Below are positions 33,945-41,663 of a stretch of 64,000 bases of DNA, one piece after another (positions within the stretch are counted from its first letter, which is position 1; each line of letters opens with the position of its first letter). The translations under genes and the position numbers were made by a program. This stretch comes from Deinococcales bacterium (GTDB lineage Bacteria > Deinococcota > Deinococci > Deinococcales > JAAFIG01), in the NCBI GenBank assembly GCA_013298595.1, contig JAAFIG010000014.1, forward strand, positions 47,908 through 111,907, read 5' to 3'. Below the pieces are notes generated by a model, which did not search any database, was not told where the DNA came from, and saw nothing but the letters and a program-made list of their open reading frames with translations.

Positions 33945-34748
33945 TTACGAAATAATTGTGCCTTGACCTGCCAATGCCTTAGAAACAGGCTTCTCGAGCC
34001 TCGCATCCCCAAAGATCACTTTTTGGCAACCACCTTGCACAGCTTCGGCTGCACCAAGCACTTTTTTCTTCATCCGGTCTTGGGCAAACTCGAGATAACT
34101 TTCCACATCATTGGCTGGAATATGGGTAATTAAACTGCTTTCATCTGGAAAATTGCGTAACAAACCAGGCACATTAGACAACAACAATAAAGCCTCGGCA
34201 CGAAGTTCGGTAGCTAAAGCTGCCGCTGCTCGGTCACCATCTACATTAATGGCAACCCCTTCAAAACTCGAGGCTGGCGGAGTCAAAACAGGTAAATACC
34301 CATTCTCGAGCAGCAAATGCAGCAATGCACCATTGACTTTCTCGACTGTGCCAGTGTGGTCACCACGTAAAATTTTGACTTTACCATTTTCGACAGCTCG
34401 GACAGAATCCTTGTGTTTACCTTCAAAAATTCTGCCATCCAAACCCGATAAGCCCACAGCATTGACACCACGCCGTTGCAAACGCTCAACAATACCTTTG
34501 TTTTGTTTACCACAATAAACCATCTCAAAAATCTCGAGGGTTTCACGATCCGTAAATCGGCTGGTATAACCACTTGGGCTGGTCACAAACTTTGGTGGAT
34601 GCCCCAGCAACTCGGCAATACGATTGGTTTCGGCACTACCACCATGCACCAAAACAAGTTTCTTACCCTCGAGCCAAAGGTCTGCAATATCGTTACAGAC
34701 TGCATCATAATCAATTCCGAGGCTACCGCCAACTTTAACAACAATCAC
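33945..34748 (-). CDS. lysZ: [LysW]-aminoadipate / acetylglutamate-type kinase
   Basis: The 267-aa kinase has amino-acid-kinase features: VKVGGSLG, LVLVHGGSAETNRIAELLG, HPPKFVTSPSGYTSRFTDRETLEIFEMVYCG and GLSGLDGRIFEGK. This pattern is that of LysZ, which phosphorylates LysW-bound alpha-aminoadipate in the lysine pathway of Thermus and Deinococcus, rather than ordinary ArgB. The start is placed at GTG 34748 (MIVVKVGG), matching the Thermus N-terminus, with TAGAAT (34756-34761) 7 nt upstream; an in-frame TTG at 34754 is an alternative. No other lys gene is nearby. Confidence 0.86.
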   Translation of the reverse strand: MIVVKVGGSLGIDYDAVCNDIADLWLEGKKLVLVHGGSAETNRIAELLGHPPKFVTSPSGYTSRFTDRETLEIFEMVYCGKQNKGIVERLQRRGVNAVGLSGLDGRIFEGKHKDSVRAVENGKVKILRGDHTGTVEKVNGALLHLLLENGYLPVLTPPASSFEGVAINVDGDRAAAALATELRAEALLLLSNVPGLLRNFPDESSLITHIPANDVESYLEFAQDRMKKKVLGAAEAVQGGCQKVIFGDARLEKPVSKALAGQGTIIS

Positions 34749-34772
34749 ACCCAAGATTCTAACATCCCTGAC

Positions 34773-35144
34773 TTAGACGATTTCATCAAATGGATTTAAG
34801 GATTTTAAATTTGCAATCCAACTAAAATCTTTGACATTACGAGTCACAAGCGTTAATGGATTAACCATCGCAGTTACAGCCACAATCGAATCGCCTAATC
34901 CCATTTTCTTTTGTTAGCGCAAAGCAACTGCTTGATCTACAACTGCACTCGAGATTGGTAAAATCTCTGCAGCAGCAAACAAGTCTTCCAAGACTGATTT
35001 CTCGAGTGGTGAAATTTTATGAAAACCAATCGTTTCAATCACATTAATAGCCGAGATCATCGTTGGATGCTCGAGAATAAAGTCATGCAAAAATTCGTGT
35101 TCTGGTTGGGTTGCGTAAATAAGGATATTGCTGTCCAGCAGCAT
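34773..35144 (-). pseudogene. VapC-type PIN toxin broken by an in-frame TAA
   Basis: The ORF begins MLLDSNILIYATQPEHEFL with the PIN first Asp and INVIETIG with the Glu, then stops at TAA (34914-34916). The same frame continues without interruption to 34773 and encodes QKKMGLGDSIVAVTAMV and LTLVTRNVKDFSWIANL, which is the missing half of a PIN domain with its catalytic Asp and TRNxxDF. The total of about 123 codons is normal for this PIN subgroup. One substitution (CAA to TAA) would explain it, so the toxin is probably inactive. The putative antitoxin just upstream is intact. Confidence 0.85.
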
Positions 35145-35398
35145 TACTCTTCCTCACGTCCTGGTAGCTCACGATCTGTTCGAGTTTCTTTTTGCCATTC
35201 AAGTGGATCGCCAAACGAAGAGCGTTGACCTGACCGCGTGAGTCTCTTTAAGGCAGCAACCATCGCTTGACGGTCTGAACCTTTTTTGGATTCGTGCAAT
35301 ACAGTCACTAAAACCTCAGTCGCTTCGGTCTGCAATGGGCGTTCAGCCAGCCATTTAATTGAATCACCCTCAAGAATTGCTTTGTAGGTTTGCATCAT
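35144..35398 (-). CDS. Putative VapB-like antitoxin
   Basis: The 84-aa protein (or 83 if the second ATG is used) begins MQTYKAILEGDSIKWLAERP and contains TEVLVTVLHESKKG, resembling short antitoxins that pair with PIN toxins. The rest is Arg/Lys/Glu-rich. It overlaps the first base of the broken toxin gene. TAAAGT (35406-35411) lies 7 nt upstream of the first ATG, in agreement with a leaderless start. With its toxin apparently dead, it may survive only as a regulator or be decaying. Confidence 0.66.
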   Translation of the reverse strand: MMQTYKAILEGDSIKWLAERPLQTEATEVLVTVLHESKKGSDRQAMVAALKRLTRSGQRSSFGDPLEWQKETRTDRELPGREEE

Positions 35399-35457
35399 TC
35401 AAATCACTTTAACGCATTGTAGCATCACCAACCCTGAACCATGCTATATTCTCGAGT

Positions 35458-35496
35458 ATGAATTTTTCAAAGCGATATTATCCTCGAGCTTTTTAG
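35458..35496 (+). CDS. tyrS leader peptide MNFSKRYYPRAF
   Basis: A 12-codon reading frame starts 7 nt after the -10 box and contains two adjacent Tyr codons (TAT TAT, 35476-35481) and then a stop 64 nt before tyrS. Its first codon has no SD, so it would be translated from a leaderless end. Its position, and the adjacent Tyr codons before tyrosyl-tRNA synthetase, are the pattern of ribosome-mediated attenuation. Confidence 0.75.
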   Translation: MNFSKRYYPRAF

Positions 35497-35524
35497 GTGG
35501 CTCGAGTCAAACGTGTTTTCTCGC

Positions 35525-35548
35525 GCCCCGTGCATTCGGGGCTTTTTT
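35525..35548 (+). terminator. Attenuator terminator before tyrS
   Basis: GCCCCG (35525-35530), loop TGCATT, CGGGGC (35537-35542), then six T. It lies 12 bp before the tyrS start, so it can act only as a conditional terminator for tyrS. Confidence 0.9.
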
Positions 35549-35560
35549 ATGGAGTGATTT

Positions 35561-36754
35561 ATGAACAATTTAAGTATTGAAGAACAAATTAGATTGATTC
35601 AACGTGGCACAGTGCATTTGCAACCAATGGATGAATTAAAAACCAAACTCGAGTCTGGGCGCAGACTGATTATCAAACTTGGCTGCGACCCAACCCGTCC
35701 AGATTTGCACCTTGGGCACGCTGTGGTACTCCGCAAAATGCGTTTATTTCAGGATTTAGGGCATAAAGTAATTCTGATTATTGGTGATTTTACAGGCATG
35801 ATTGGCGACCCAAGTGGCAAAAGCAAAACCCGTCCACCATTAACGCTCGAGGAAACCCGCGCCAATGCCAAAAGTTATATCGAACAGGCAACACTGGTTT
35901 TAGATGCCAACCCTGATAAACTCGAGATTCGTTATAATTCCGAGTGGTTACAAGAAATGCGTTTTGAAGAAGTGATTCGCCTCAGTGCTAAGTACACCGT
36001 GGCGCAAATGCTGACCAGAGAAGATTTCAGTAACCGTTACAACAATGGCACACCGATTAGTTTGCATGAGTTGTACTACCCGCTTGCCCAAGCGCAGGAC
36101 AGCGTGGCAATTAAAGCCGATATCGAACTTGGTGGCACCGATCAACTCTTTAACTTAATGGTTGGGCGTGATATTCAACGCGAATCTGGACTGGAACCGC
36201 AAATTGTACTGACCACACCATTACTGGTTGGTTTAGACGGCGTAGAAAAAATGTCCAAGAGTTTAGATAATTACATTGGTATTTCCGAACCTGCTGATGT
36301 GATGTTCTCAAAAATCATGAAAGTCCAAGATAGCAGCCTCAAAGAATACATCATGTATTGCACCAATCTCGAGGTCGAAGCAACTCTTGCTCTCGGCGCA
36401 GTACAAGCCCATAGAGTTTTAGCTCGAGCTGTGGTCACAGAATTTCATGGCTTAGATGCTGTCACTGCTGCCGAAATGAGATACGACAATGTTTCAAAAG
36501 GCGGTATTCCCAGCCAAATGCCAGAAATTACCATTCCAAGCGAAGAATTCTCGAGTGGAAGCATCAGTATTTTGCGCTTAGCAGTACTTTCAGGATTTGC
36601 CAACAGCAACGGCGAAGCCAAACGCATGATTCAAAATAAAGGCTACAAACTCAATGGCGAAACGGTGACTGATGAAAAGATGATGCTCGAGGTAGCAGAA
36701 CCAGTGGTTTTGCAAAAAGGTAAAAACGATTTTAAGCGATTAACTCGAGGGTAA
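35561..36754 (+). CDS. tyrS: Tyrosyl-tRNA synthetase (TyrRS)
   Basis: The 397-aa class I synthetase has HIGH-type motif HLGHAVV, the tyrosine pocket region YPLAQAQDSV and KMSKS in EKMSKSLDNYIG. It ends in an S4-like domain (LRLAVLSGFANSNGEAKRMIQNKGYKLNG). Length and the CDPTRPDLHLGHAV start fit the TyrZ-type subgroup. SD GGAG lies 7 nt before the ATG at 35561. It charges tRNA-Tyr, and the preceding leader suggests its own expression responds to charged tRNA-Tyr supply. Confidence 0.97.
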   Translation: MNNLSIEEQIRLIQRGTVHLQPMDELKTKLESGRRLIIKLGCDPTRPDLHLGHAVVLRKMRLFQDLGHKVILIIGDFTGMIGDPSGKSKTRPPLTLEETRANAKSYIEQATLVLDANPDKLEIRYNSEWLQEMRFEEVIRLSAKYTVAQMLTREDFSNRYNNGTPISLHELYYPLAQAQDSVAIKADIELGGTDQLFNLMVGRDIQRESGLEPQIVLTTPLLVGLDGVEKMSKSLDNYIGISEPADVMFSKIMKVQDSSLKEYIMYCTNLEVEATLALGAVQAHRVLARAVVTEFHGLDAVTAAEMRYDNVSKGGIPSQMPEITIPSEEFSSGSISILRLAVLSGFANSNGEAKRMIQNKGYKLNGETVTDEKMMLEVAEPVVLQKGKNDFKRLTRG

Positions 36755-36784
36755 AAAAGGCAAAATACATCTCGAGTTAACAAA

Positions 36785-36814
36785 AAAGACGAAAGCAACA
36801 TTGCTTTCGTCTTT
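36785..36814. terminator. tyrS terminator
   Basis: AAAGACGAAAGCAA (36785-36798) pairs perfectly with TTGCTTTCGTCTTT (36801-36814). It lies between convergent genes and can act in both directions. Confidence 0.92.
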
Positions 36815-36826
36815 CACTTTGTAGGT

Positions 36827-37738
36827 TTACTTTTGCGGTGCCAAGTAAACTGGGATATTTTTGTTTTTTGGCGCAACTGCTTTTAAGTTTGTCTGGCTTT
36901 TATAGCCTGCTGCTTCGACAGTATAAGTGTACTCGCCTGCATCCAATTGTGTGAACAAATACGGAGCGGTTCCTCGAGCAATTTCAGCTCCATTTTTATA
37001 CAAAATCACGTTCGCATTGGGTGTTGGGACTTTGCCATTGGTAAAACTCGAGATACGGAACTTACATGGGCACTTGGCATTACTGGCAGTGGTTTGTCCT
37101 GCTTTAACAACAATTTTCCGAGTTGCCAACGCACCACCAGCATTACGCAGTTCGTAAGTGTATTCACCTGGTTTGGTATCTGCACCTGAAACTGGGTAAC
37201 TCCATTTGCCATTGGCATCCACAGTCACAGTACCAACGCTTGTACCATTACGGAACATCTCGAGATTTTCACCTGCTTTACCTGTACCCTCGAGAATAAA
37301 ATCTTGGGCATCGAGGGTTTCGTTTTCATTGGGGTACAAGAAGGCAGCATTACTCGAGCCAGCCACAACATTGACATTGGTTAGTGCCGAGCCAACTCCT
37401 GTAGCAGCTATGCCATCGGCGTTGAGTGCTTTGACTTCTACAGTTTGTGTACCAACACTAGCAAAATTAGCCCCTGGGAAAGTCCATTCGCCATTGGCAT
37501 TAACTGGCGCACGTCCAATTTCTGCTCCAGCTACATATAAACCAACAGTTGAATTGGGTGAACCTGTACCAGCTAAACCAAAAGGTTGTCCGACGACGGG
37601 TGTACCAGAAACAGCCAACAATGTCGGGGCTTTTAAGGAGGCTGTTCCACCCATTTTGCCAAAAACACCAAAGAAACACAGCAACAACAGTAACGCTAAG
37701 ATGATGGCAACAAGCCAACGAATCCAATTGGGCATCAT
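36827..37738 (-). CDS. Membrane-anchored protein with Ig-like and PEGA-like domains
   Basis: The 303-aa protein has an N-terminal membrane segment (WLVAIILALLLLLCFFGVF) and a Ser/Thr/Gly-rich extracytoplasmic part. Two Ig-like units (TLLAVSGTPVVGQPFGLAGTGSPNSTVGLYVAG and AFLYPNENETLDAQDFILEGTGKAG, each followed by GEWTF/GKWSYP) precede a CPCKF pair and a PEGA-like C-terminus (TAPYLFTQLDAGEYTYTVEAAGYKSQ). Such layouts are usual in adhesins or cell-wall binding proteins. It is coupled to the HhH/coiled-coil gene by a 4-bp overlap (ATGA), so the two proteins likely function together. Confidence 0.75.
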   Translation of the reverse strand: MMPNWIRWLVAIILALLLLLCFFGVFGKMGGTASLKAPTLLAVSGTPVVGQPFGLAGTGSPNSTVGLYVAGAEIGRAPVNANGEWTFPGANFASVGTQTVEVKALNADGIAATGVGSALTNVNVVAGSSNAAFLYPNENETLDAQDFILEGTGKAGENLEMFRNGTSVGTVTVDANGKWSYPVSGADTKPGEYTYELRNAGGALATRKIVVKAGQTTASNAKCPCKFRISSFTNGKVPTPNANVILYKNGAEIARGTAPYLFTQLDAGEYTYTVEAAGYKSQTNLKAVAPKNKNIPVYLAPQK

Positions 37739-39570
37739 TCACCATCCTTTGGGGTTACAACGTTTTCACCTTTGGCAAAGGCTGCTGCTTCAAGTTTAAT
37801 TTGCTCGAAATTCAAATCTTCATTCTCGAGCACAGCACCAATAGCTAATGGTGACATCTGTGCTAACTCTTCGTATACGTAAATACCCGCGCCGTACAGT
37901 TTTCGCATGGCAGCATCGCCGAGTCCTGTAATCAAATCAAAACGATCTCGGCGCAAGCTTTCAGCTTCTTTTAATTCGCTTTGTAAGCGTTTCATTTCGG
38001 CTTCGCGGCGCTCGAGTTGGGCTTTGCGAGTGGCTTCTCTGGCATCGGCAACATTGGTACCATCACGCAGGGCAATGGCTTCAGCTCGCCATAACTCGAG
38101 TTCTTCCGAGTCTACATTACGCCCGAGTGCAACAAGAATGACTTCGTCGGAGGCAGCGGCTAATTCAGCATAGGTGTTAATTCCAGCCGCCTCGAGTTTT
38201 GTTTCAGCCACATCGCCAATACCCTCTATACGTGAAAGTTTGGCTTCGATAACACGTTCTCGAGTTGGTGGTTTTTCACCTCGAGCAAAGAACGCAGCAT
38301 CTTCAATCCAAGCGATGTAATCGTATTTTTGGAATTCTTTGGGTTGAACTAGGGTATTTAACGCTTCGGGATTGCTTTGCGCTAATTGGGCAAAAGTTGT
38401 CATACCAGCTGCTTCAAGTTTACGCGCAATAACTGCACCAATGCCGTTGATATCCTCAAGGTTATCGGCTTTAGCTACTGAGCGGGAACGCAATTGCGAA
38501 ATTTCCGCATCGCGTTCTGTAATCTGTGAACGCAAAGCAGTCAATTCGGCTGAATGATCAGTGCCAAGCTTGGCTTGCAAACCTGCTAAGCCACCCACAC
38601 CTGCTGCTAAACTGGTGAAGCCCAATAATTCTGTGTTCTTGGCATGATGCTCTGCCTCGAGAGCAGCGTACTTGGCTTGTAAAGTCTCGAGTTCGGTATG
38701 TGCACCAACATGGCTGCGAGCTTCTGTCAGTTGAATTTCAAGTTCTGAAATACGACGCTTGGCACCATCAAGTTCTGTATTGCCTGCCATCTCGAGTTGT
38801 GATACTCGGCTTTTATAAGCAGCTAATTCAGTCTCGAGGCTATCGAGTTTTGCTTGAGTTTCGTTGGAAACACCTCGTGCCTCGAGTTCATCAATGCGGG
38901 CTTTTAAGCCCTCAAACTGCTGCATTCCAGCTCGAGTACGAGCCACTTCTGCCACACTTTCCGCAAGGCTGGCTTTGAGTTTTAGTTGAGCGGCTTCGGC
39001 ATCCGAGGCTTTGAGTACAGCAACATTAACTTCTTTGAGTTGAGCGACCTTCTCGGCTTCAAGGGCTGCCACTTTAGCTTCTAAATCCGTGGCTAAACTG
39101 GCTCGAGCTTGAATAGCTTCAAACCCTGTTGTTTTGGTTTTTAAACCCGACAACTCGGTTTGCAAACCATCAAACCGACCTTGTAGTGCATCAAAATCTG
39201 CGGCTTTGACTCGTAAACTTGCCAATTCACTTTCGGCAGTTGTCAATTTGGCTTTGACAGTATCAAAACCCTGCAATTGCAAACGCAAATCTGCATTGGC
39301 ACGCTCGAAACCTTCGAGTTTTGGTAAACGCACTTTTAATTCGCTGGCTTCAGTTTCCAGTTTCCCAAATAACGAATTACGCTCCGCGAATTGCAGTTTA
39401 GTTCGTTCAAGTTCAGTATTACCACTCGAGATTTTACGCTCGAGATCGGCAACTAAAGCCTGTTGCTGACTGTGTTTTTGACCCGAAAATAACCAATCGA
39501 GTAACCAACCCAGCAGCCAAAACAACAAGCCACCCAAAATAAACGAACAGAAATCGAACATGAATCCCAT
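37735..39570 (-). CDS. Membrane-anchored coiled-coil protein with three helix-hairpin-helix domains
   Basis: The 611-aa protein has a membrane segment near residues 5-26 and a coiled coil of about 320 residues (Ala/Leu/Glu/Lys heptads). Three repeated helix-hairpin-helix units follow: LEDINGIGAVIARKLEAAGM, LSRIEGIGDVAETKLEAAGI and FDLITGLGDAAMRKLYGAGI, each about 60 aa long. HhH units usually bind DNA without sequence specificity. A membrane anchor plus DNA-binding units suggests tethering, but this is inference. The start at 39570 has a strong SD (GGAGG); an upstream TTG at 39591 has none. Confidence 0.78.
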   Translation of the reverse strand: MGFMFDFCSFILGGLLFWLLGWLLDWLFSGQKHSQQQALVADLERKISSGNTELERTKLQFAERNSLFGKLETEASELKVRLPKLEGFERANADLRLQLQGFDTVKAKLTTAESELASLRVKAADFDALQGRFDGLQTELSGLKTKTTGFEAIQARASLATDLEAKVAALEAEKVAQLKEVNVAVLKASDAEAAQLKLKASLAESVAEVARTRAGMQQFEGLKARIDELEARGVSNETQAKLDSLETELAAYKSRVSQLEMAGNTELDGAKRRISELEIQLTEARSHVGAHTELETLQAKYAALEAEHHAKNTELLGFTSLAAGVGGLAGLQAKLGTDHSAELTALRSQITERDAEISQLRSRSVAKADNLEDINGIGAVIARKLEAAGMTTFAQLAQSNPEALNTLVQPKEFQKYDYIAWIEDAAFFARGEKPPTRERVIEAKLSRIEGIGDVAETKLEAAGINTYAELAAASDEVILVALGRNVDSEELELWRAEAIALRDGTNVADAREATRKAQLERREAEMKRLQSELKEAESLRRDRFDLITGLGDAAMRKLYGAGIYVYEELAQMSPLAIGAVLENEDLNFEQIKLEAAAFAKGENVVTPKDGE

Positions 39571-39673
39571 TCTTGCCTCCCCACCTAGCAAAGATTGCTT
39601 TGACCGAATTTCCAGACAATCTATAGTCTATGGCAAGGAGTCAGTCATTCGCAAGCAGCGAAAATATTGTCTT

Positions 39674-41548
39674 TTAAGCACCTTCTAACACTTGTGAAAC
39701 TTCTTCCCAGCGACTCATCGCCTCGAGCAGTTCCGCATCAATTTCCGCATTGCGTTTTCCTAGCAGTGCAAAATCGGACGTTGGTTTTGGTGTACCCAAT
39801 TCGGTTTGCACCGCTAATTGTTCCGTCTCGAGCTGAGCAATTCTGGATTCCAAGGTTTTAATTTCTTCGCGTAATTTCCACGGATTAACCGATTTCTTAG
39901 TGGCAGCACTGGTTGCAACCACTTTTGTCTCGAGCACAGCAGCAGGGGCAGTAGCAAGTTTATGTTTCTCGAGGGCATATTCGTACTTACCTGGATACGT
40001 AAAAAGTTGTCCATCTTCAACAATCCAAATGGTATTTGCCACATTTTCAATAAATCGCCGATCATGCGAAACCATCACCAATGTGCCCGCAAAGTTCAGC
40101 ATTGCTGTTTCAAGCTTCTCGAGCATTTCCATATCAAGGTGATTGGTTGGTTCGTCTAAAACCAAAAAATTGCACTCTTGCAAAGAAAGTTTTAACAATG
40201 CCAAACGAGCACGTTCTCCACCTGATAAATTAGAGATTTTCTTATCTTTACTGCTAAATGGAAACAAGTACGCACCCAGTAAATCAAAGACTTCTTGGTC
40301 TTTTTCAAAAAACGGTTTAATCTCGAGAAATAACGTGCTGTTCGGGTCAATACCACGAAGTTGCTGATCGTAATACCCAAGTTTAACCCTCGAGCCAAGC
40401 CGTACCGAACTCCGAGGATCATCGGATGGTTCAAAGCCAAGCATGGTTTTTAACAGCGTAGATTTACCTGCACCATTACGTCCAATAATCGCAATGCGTT
40501 CACCACGCCGAATGGTCGCTTCGACACCACTAAATAAAGTCCTCGAGCCAAAACGTCGCGTGATATAACCACCTTGAAAAATCACATCACCTGTTTCCGA
40601 ACTTTGAAAACCAACCGTGGCTGCCCCTTGTTCGGCAGCTAATTCGCCCAATACATTTTCCGCAAAGCGTTCGGCACGTTTTGCCATAGCTCGAGCACGA
40701 ATTGCCAGTTTTTCATTACTATGACCCCATTGCCGTGTTTTTTCGGCACTGGCTTCTAAACGCTCGAGTTCTTTGAGTTGATTGGTGCGGGTTCGATCAT
40801 GGATTTCGCGTTCGGCAGTCCAGGCTTTCTTAAATGCCGAATAATTACCAGGGTAACGCTTGACTTCTTTGTTAAAAACCAGCGCCGTATCGGTTGCGAC
40901 AGCATCCAAAAAAGCACGATCATGCGAAATCATCAGCACCGCTCCAGGGTAACCACGTAAAAAACCTTCAAGCCACTCGAGCATCACAATATCCAAGTGA
41001 TTTGTAGGCTCGTCCAAGAGCAGCAACTCGGGTTGTGCCACCAGAATTTGTGCCAATGCCAAACGGGTTCGTTCACCACCACTAAGCCCATCAATTTTCT
41101 CGAGTTCACGTCCAAGAAAACCAAGACTACTTAAAACCGCATCCCGTCTCGAGCCTCTGGCATAACCACCACGCAAACGATAATGCTCCTCGAGTTCGTG
41201 ATACTCGTGCATTTTGTCTTCATCTTCAAGAAACGGCTCGAGTGACTTCATACTCTGTTCGAGCGCATCAAATTCGGTAAAAGCCGATTCAACCGCTTGG
41301 ATAATGCTTTGCCCAGCAGCAAACACAGGGTCTTGCGCCAAAGCCCGCACAGATAAACCAGGGGCACGAATCACTTTGCCATTGGTTGGGTCTTCGATAC
41401 CTGCTAGCATTCGCAAAATAGTGGTTTTACCCGCACCATTGCGTCCAACCACCGCTAAGCGTTCACCTTCATTAATCGTTAAACTACAACCAACTAAGAC
41501 ATCTTGTGAACCATAAAATTTTTCAACATTATCCAGAGCAACCAGCAT
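39674..41548 (-). CDS. ABC-F family ATPase
   Basis: The 624-aa protein has two ABC domains: Walker A GRNGAGKTT and LSGGERTRLALAQ, then GRNGAGKST and LSGGERARLALLKL. An inter-domain linker (about 240-320) and a C-terminal coiled coil complete the ABC-F design. No membrane segment is present. ABC-F proteins act on the ribosome and help translation or drug tolerance. The start is placed at 41548 (MLVALDNVEKFYG), with TAAACT (41556-41561) 7 nt upstream; the longer in-frame extension to 41590 is discarded. Confidence 0.93.
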   Translation of the reverse strand: MLVALDNVEKFYGSQDVLVGCSLTINEGERLAVVGRNGAGKTTILRMLAGIEDPTNGKVIRAPGLSVRALAQDPVFAAGQSIIQAVESAFTEFDALEQSMKSLEPFLEDEDKMHEYHELEEHYRLRGGYARGSRRDAVLSSLGFLGRELEKIDGLSGGERTRLALAQILVAQPELLLLDEPTNHLDIVMLEWLEGFLRGYPGAVLMISHDRAFLDAVATDTALVFNKEVKRYPGNYSAFKKAWTAEREIHDRTRTNQLKELERLEASAEKTRQWGHSNEKLAIRARAMAKRAERFAENVLGELAAEQGAATVGFQSSETGDVIFQGGYITRRFGSRTLFSGVEATIRRGERIAIIGRNGAGKSTLLKTMLGFEPSDDPRSSVRLGSRVKLGYYDQQLRGIDPNSTLFLEIKPFFEKDQEVFDLLGAYLFPFSSKDKKISNLSGGERARLALLKLSLQECNFLVLDEPTNHLDMEMLEKLETAMLNFAGTLVMVSHDRRFIENVANTIWIVEDGQLFTYPGKYEYALEKHKLATAPAAVLETKVVATSAATKKSVNPWKLREEIKTLESRIAQLETEQLAVQTELGTPKPTSDFALLGKRNAEIDAELLEAMSRWEEVSQVLEGA

Positions 41549-41561
41549 AAGCTCGAGTTTA
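41549..41561 (-). promoter_or_regulatory. Leaderless -10 box fused to CTCGAG
   Basis: The minus strand reads TAAA-CTCGAG-CTT-ATG in front of the ABC-F gene. It is the third example of this design in the window. Confidence 0.58.
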
Positions 41562-41576
41562 ACCCACAATAAAAGA

Positions 41577-41607
41577 AAACTCGAGGGCAAGCATTCCCCT
41601 CGAGTTT
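41577..41607 (-). terminator. glpK terminator with CTCGAG arms
   Basis: AAACTCGAGGG and CCCTCGAGTTT form an 11-bp perfect stem with a 9-nt loop. On the minus strand it is followed by TCTTTTATTG. It lies after the glycerol kinase stop and before the ABC-F start. Confidence 0.8.
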
Positions 41608-41663
41608 AATCTGATGTCTGCCTAAAAGCTACTGAAAATAGCCAACTCGAGCTGAAATTATCA

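Larger units (their letters stand above)
35445..35548 (+). promoter_or_regulatory. tyrS transcription attenuator (Tyr-Tyr leader peptide)
   Basis: Promoter: extended -10 TGC-TATATT (35445-35450). Region 1, CTCGAGC (35483-35489), can pair with region 2, GCTCGAG (35500-35506). Region 2, GGCTCGAG (35499-35506), can instead pair with region 3, CTCGCGCC (35520-35527), with one mismatch. Region 3-4 forms the terminator GCCCCG-TGCATT-CGGGGC plus T6. A ribosome held at the Tyr codons would cover region 1, favour 2:3 and so block the terminator. This is inference from base pairing; no experimental data are in the sequence. Confidence 0.78.

Noticed and set aside
35399..35560. T-box riboswitch before tyrS
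   Set aside because: No T-box sequence or specifier stem is seen; the terminator and Tyr-Tyr leader peptide explain the region better.
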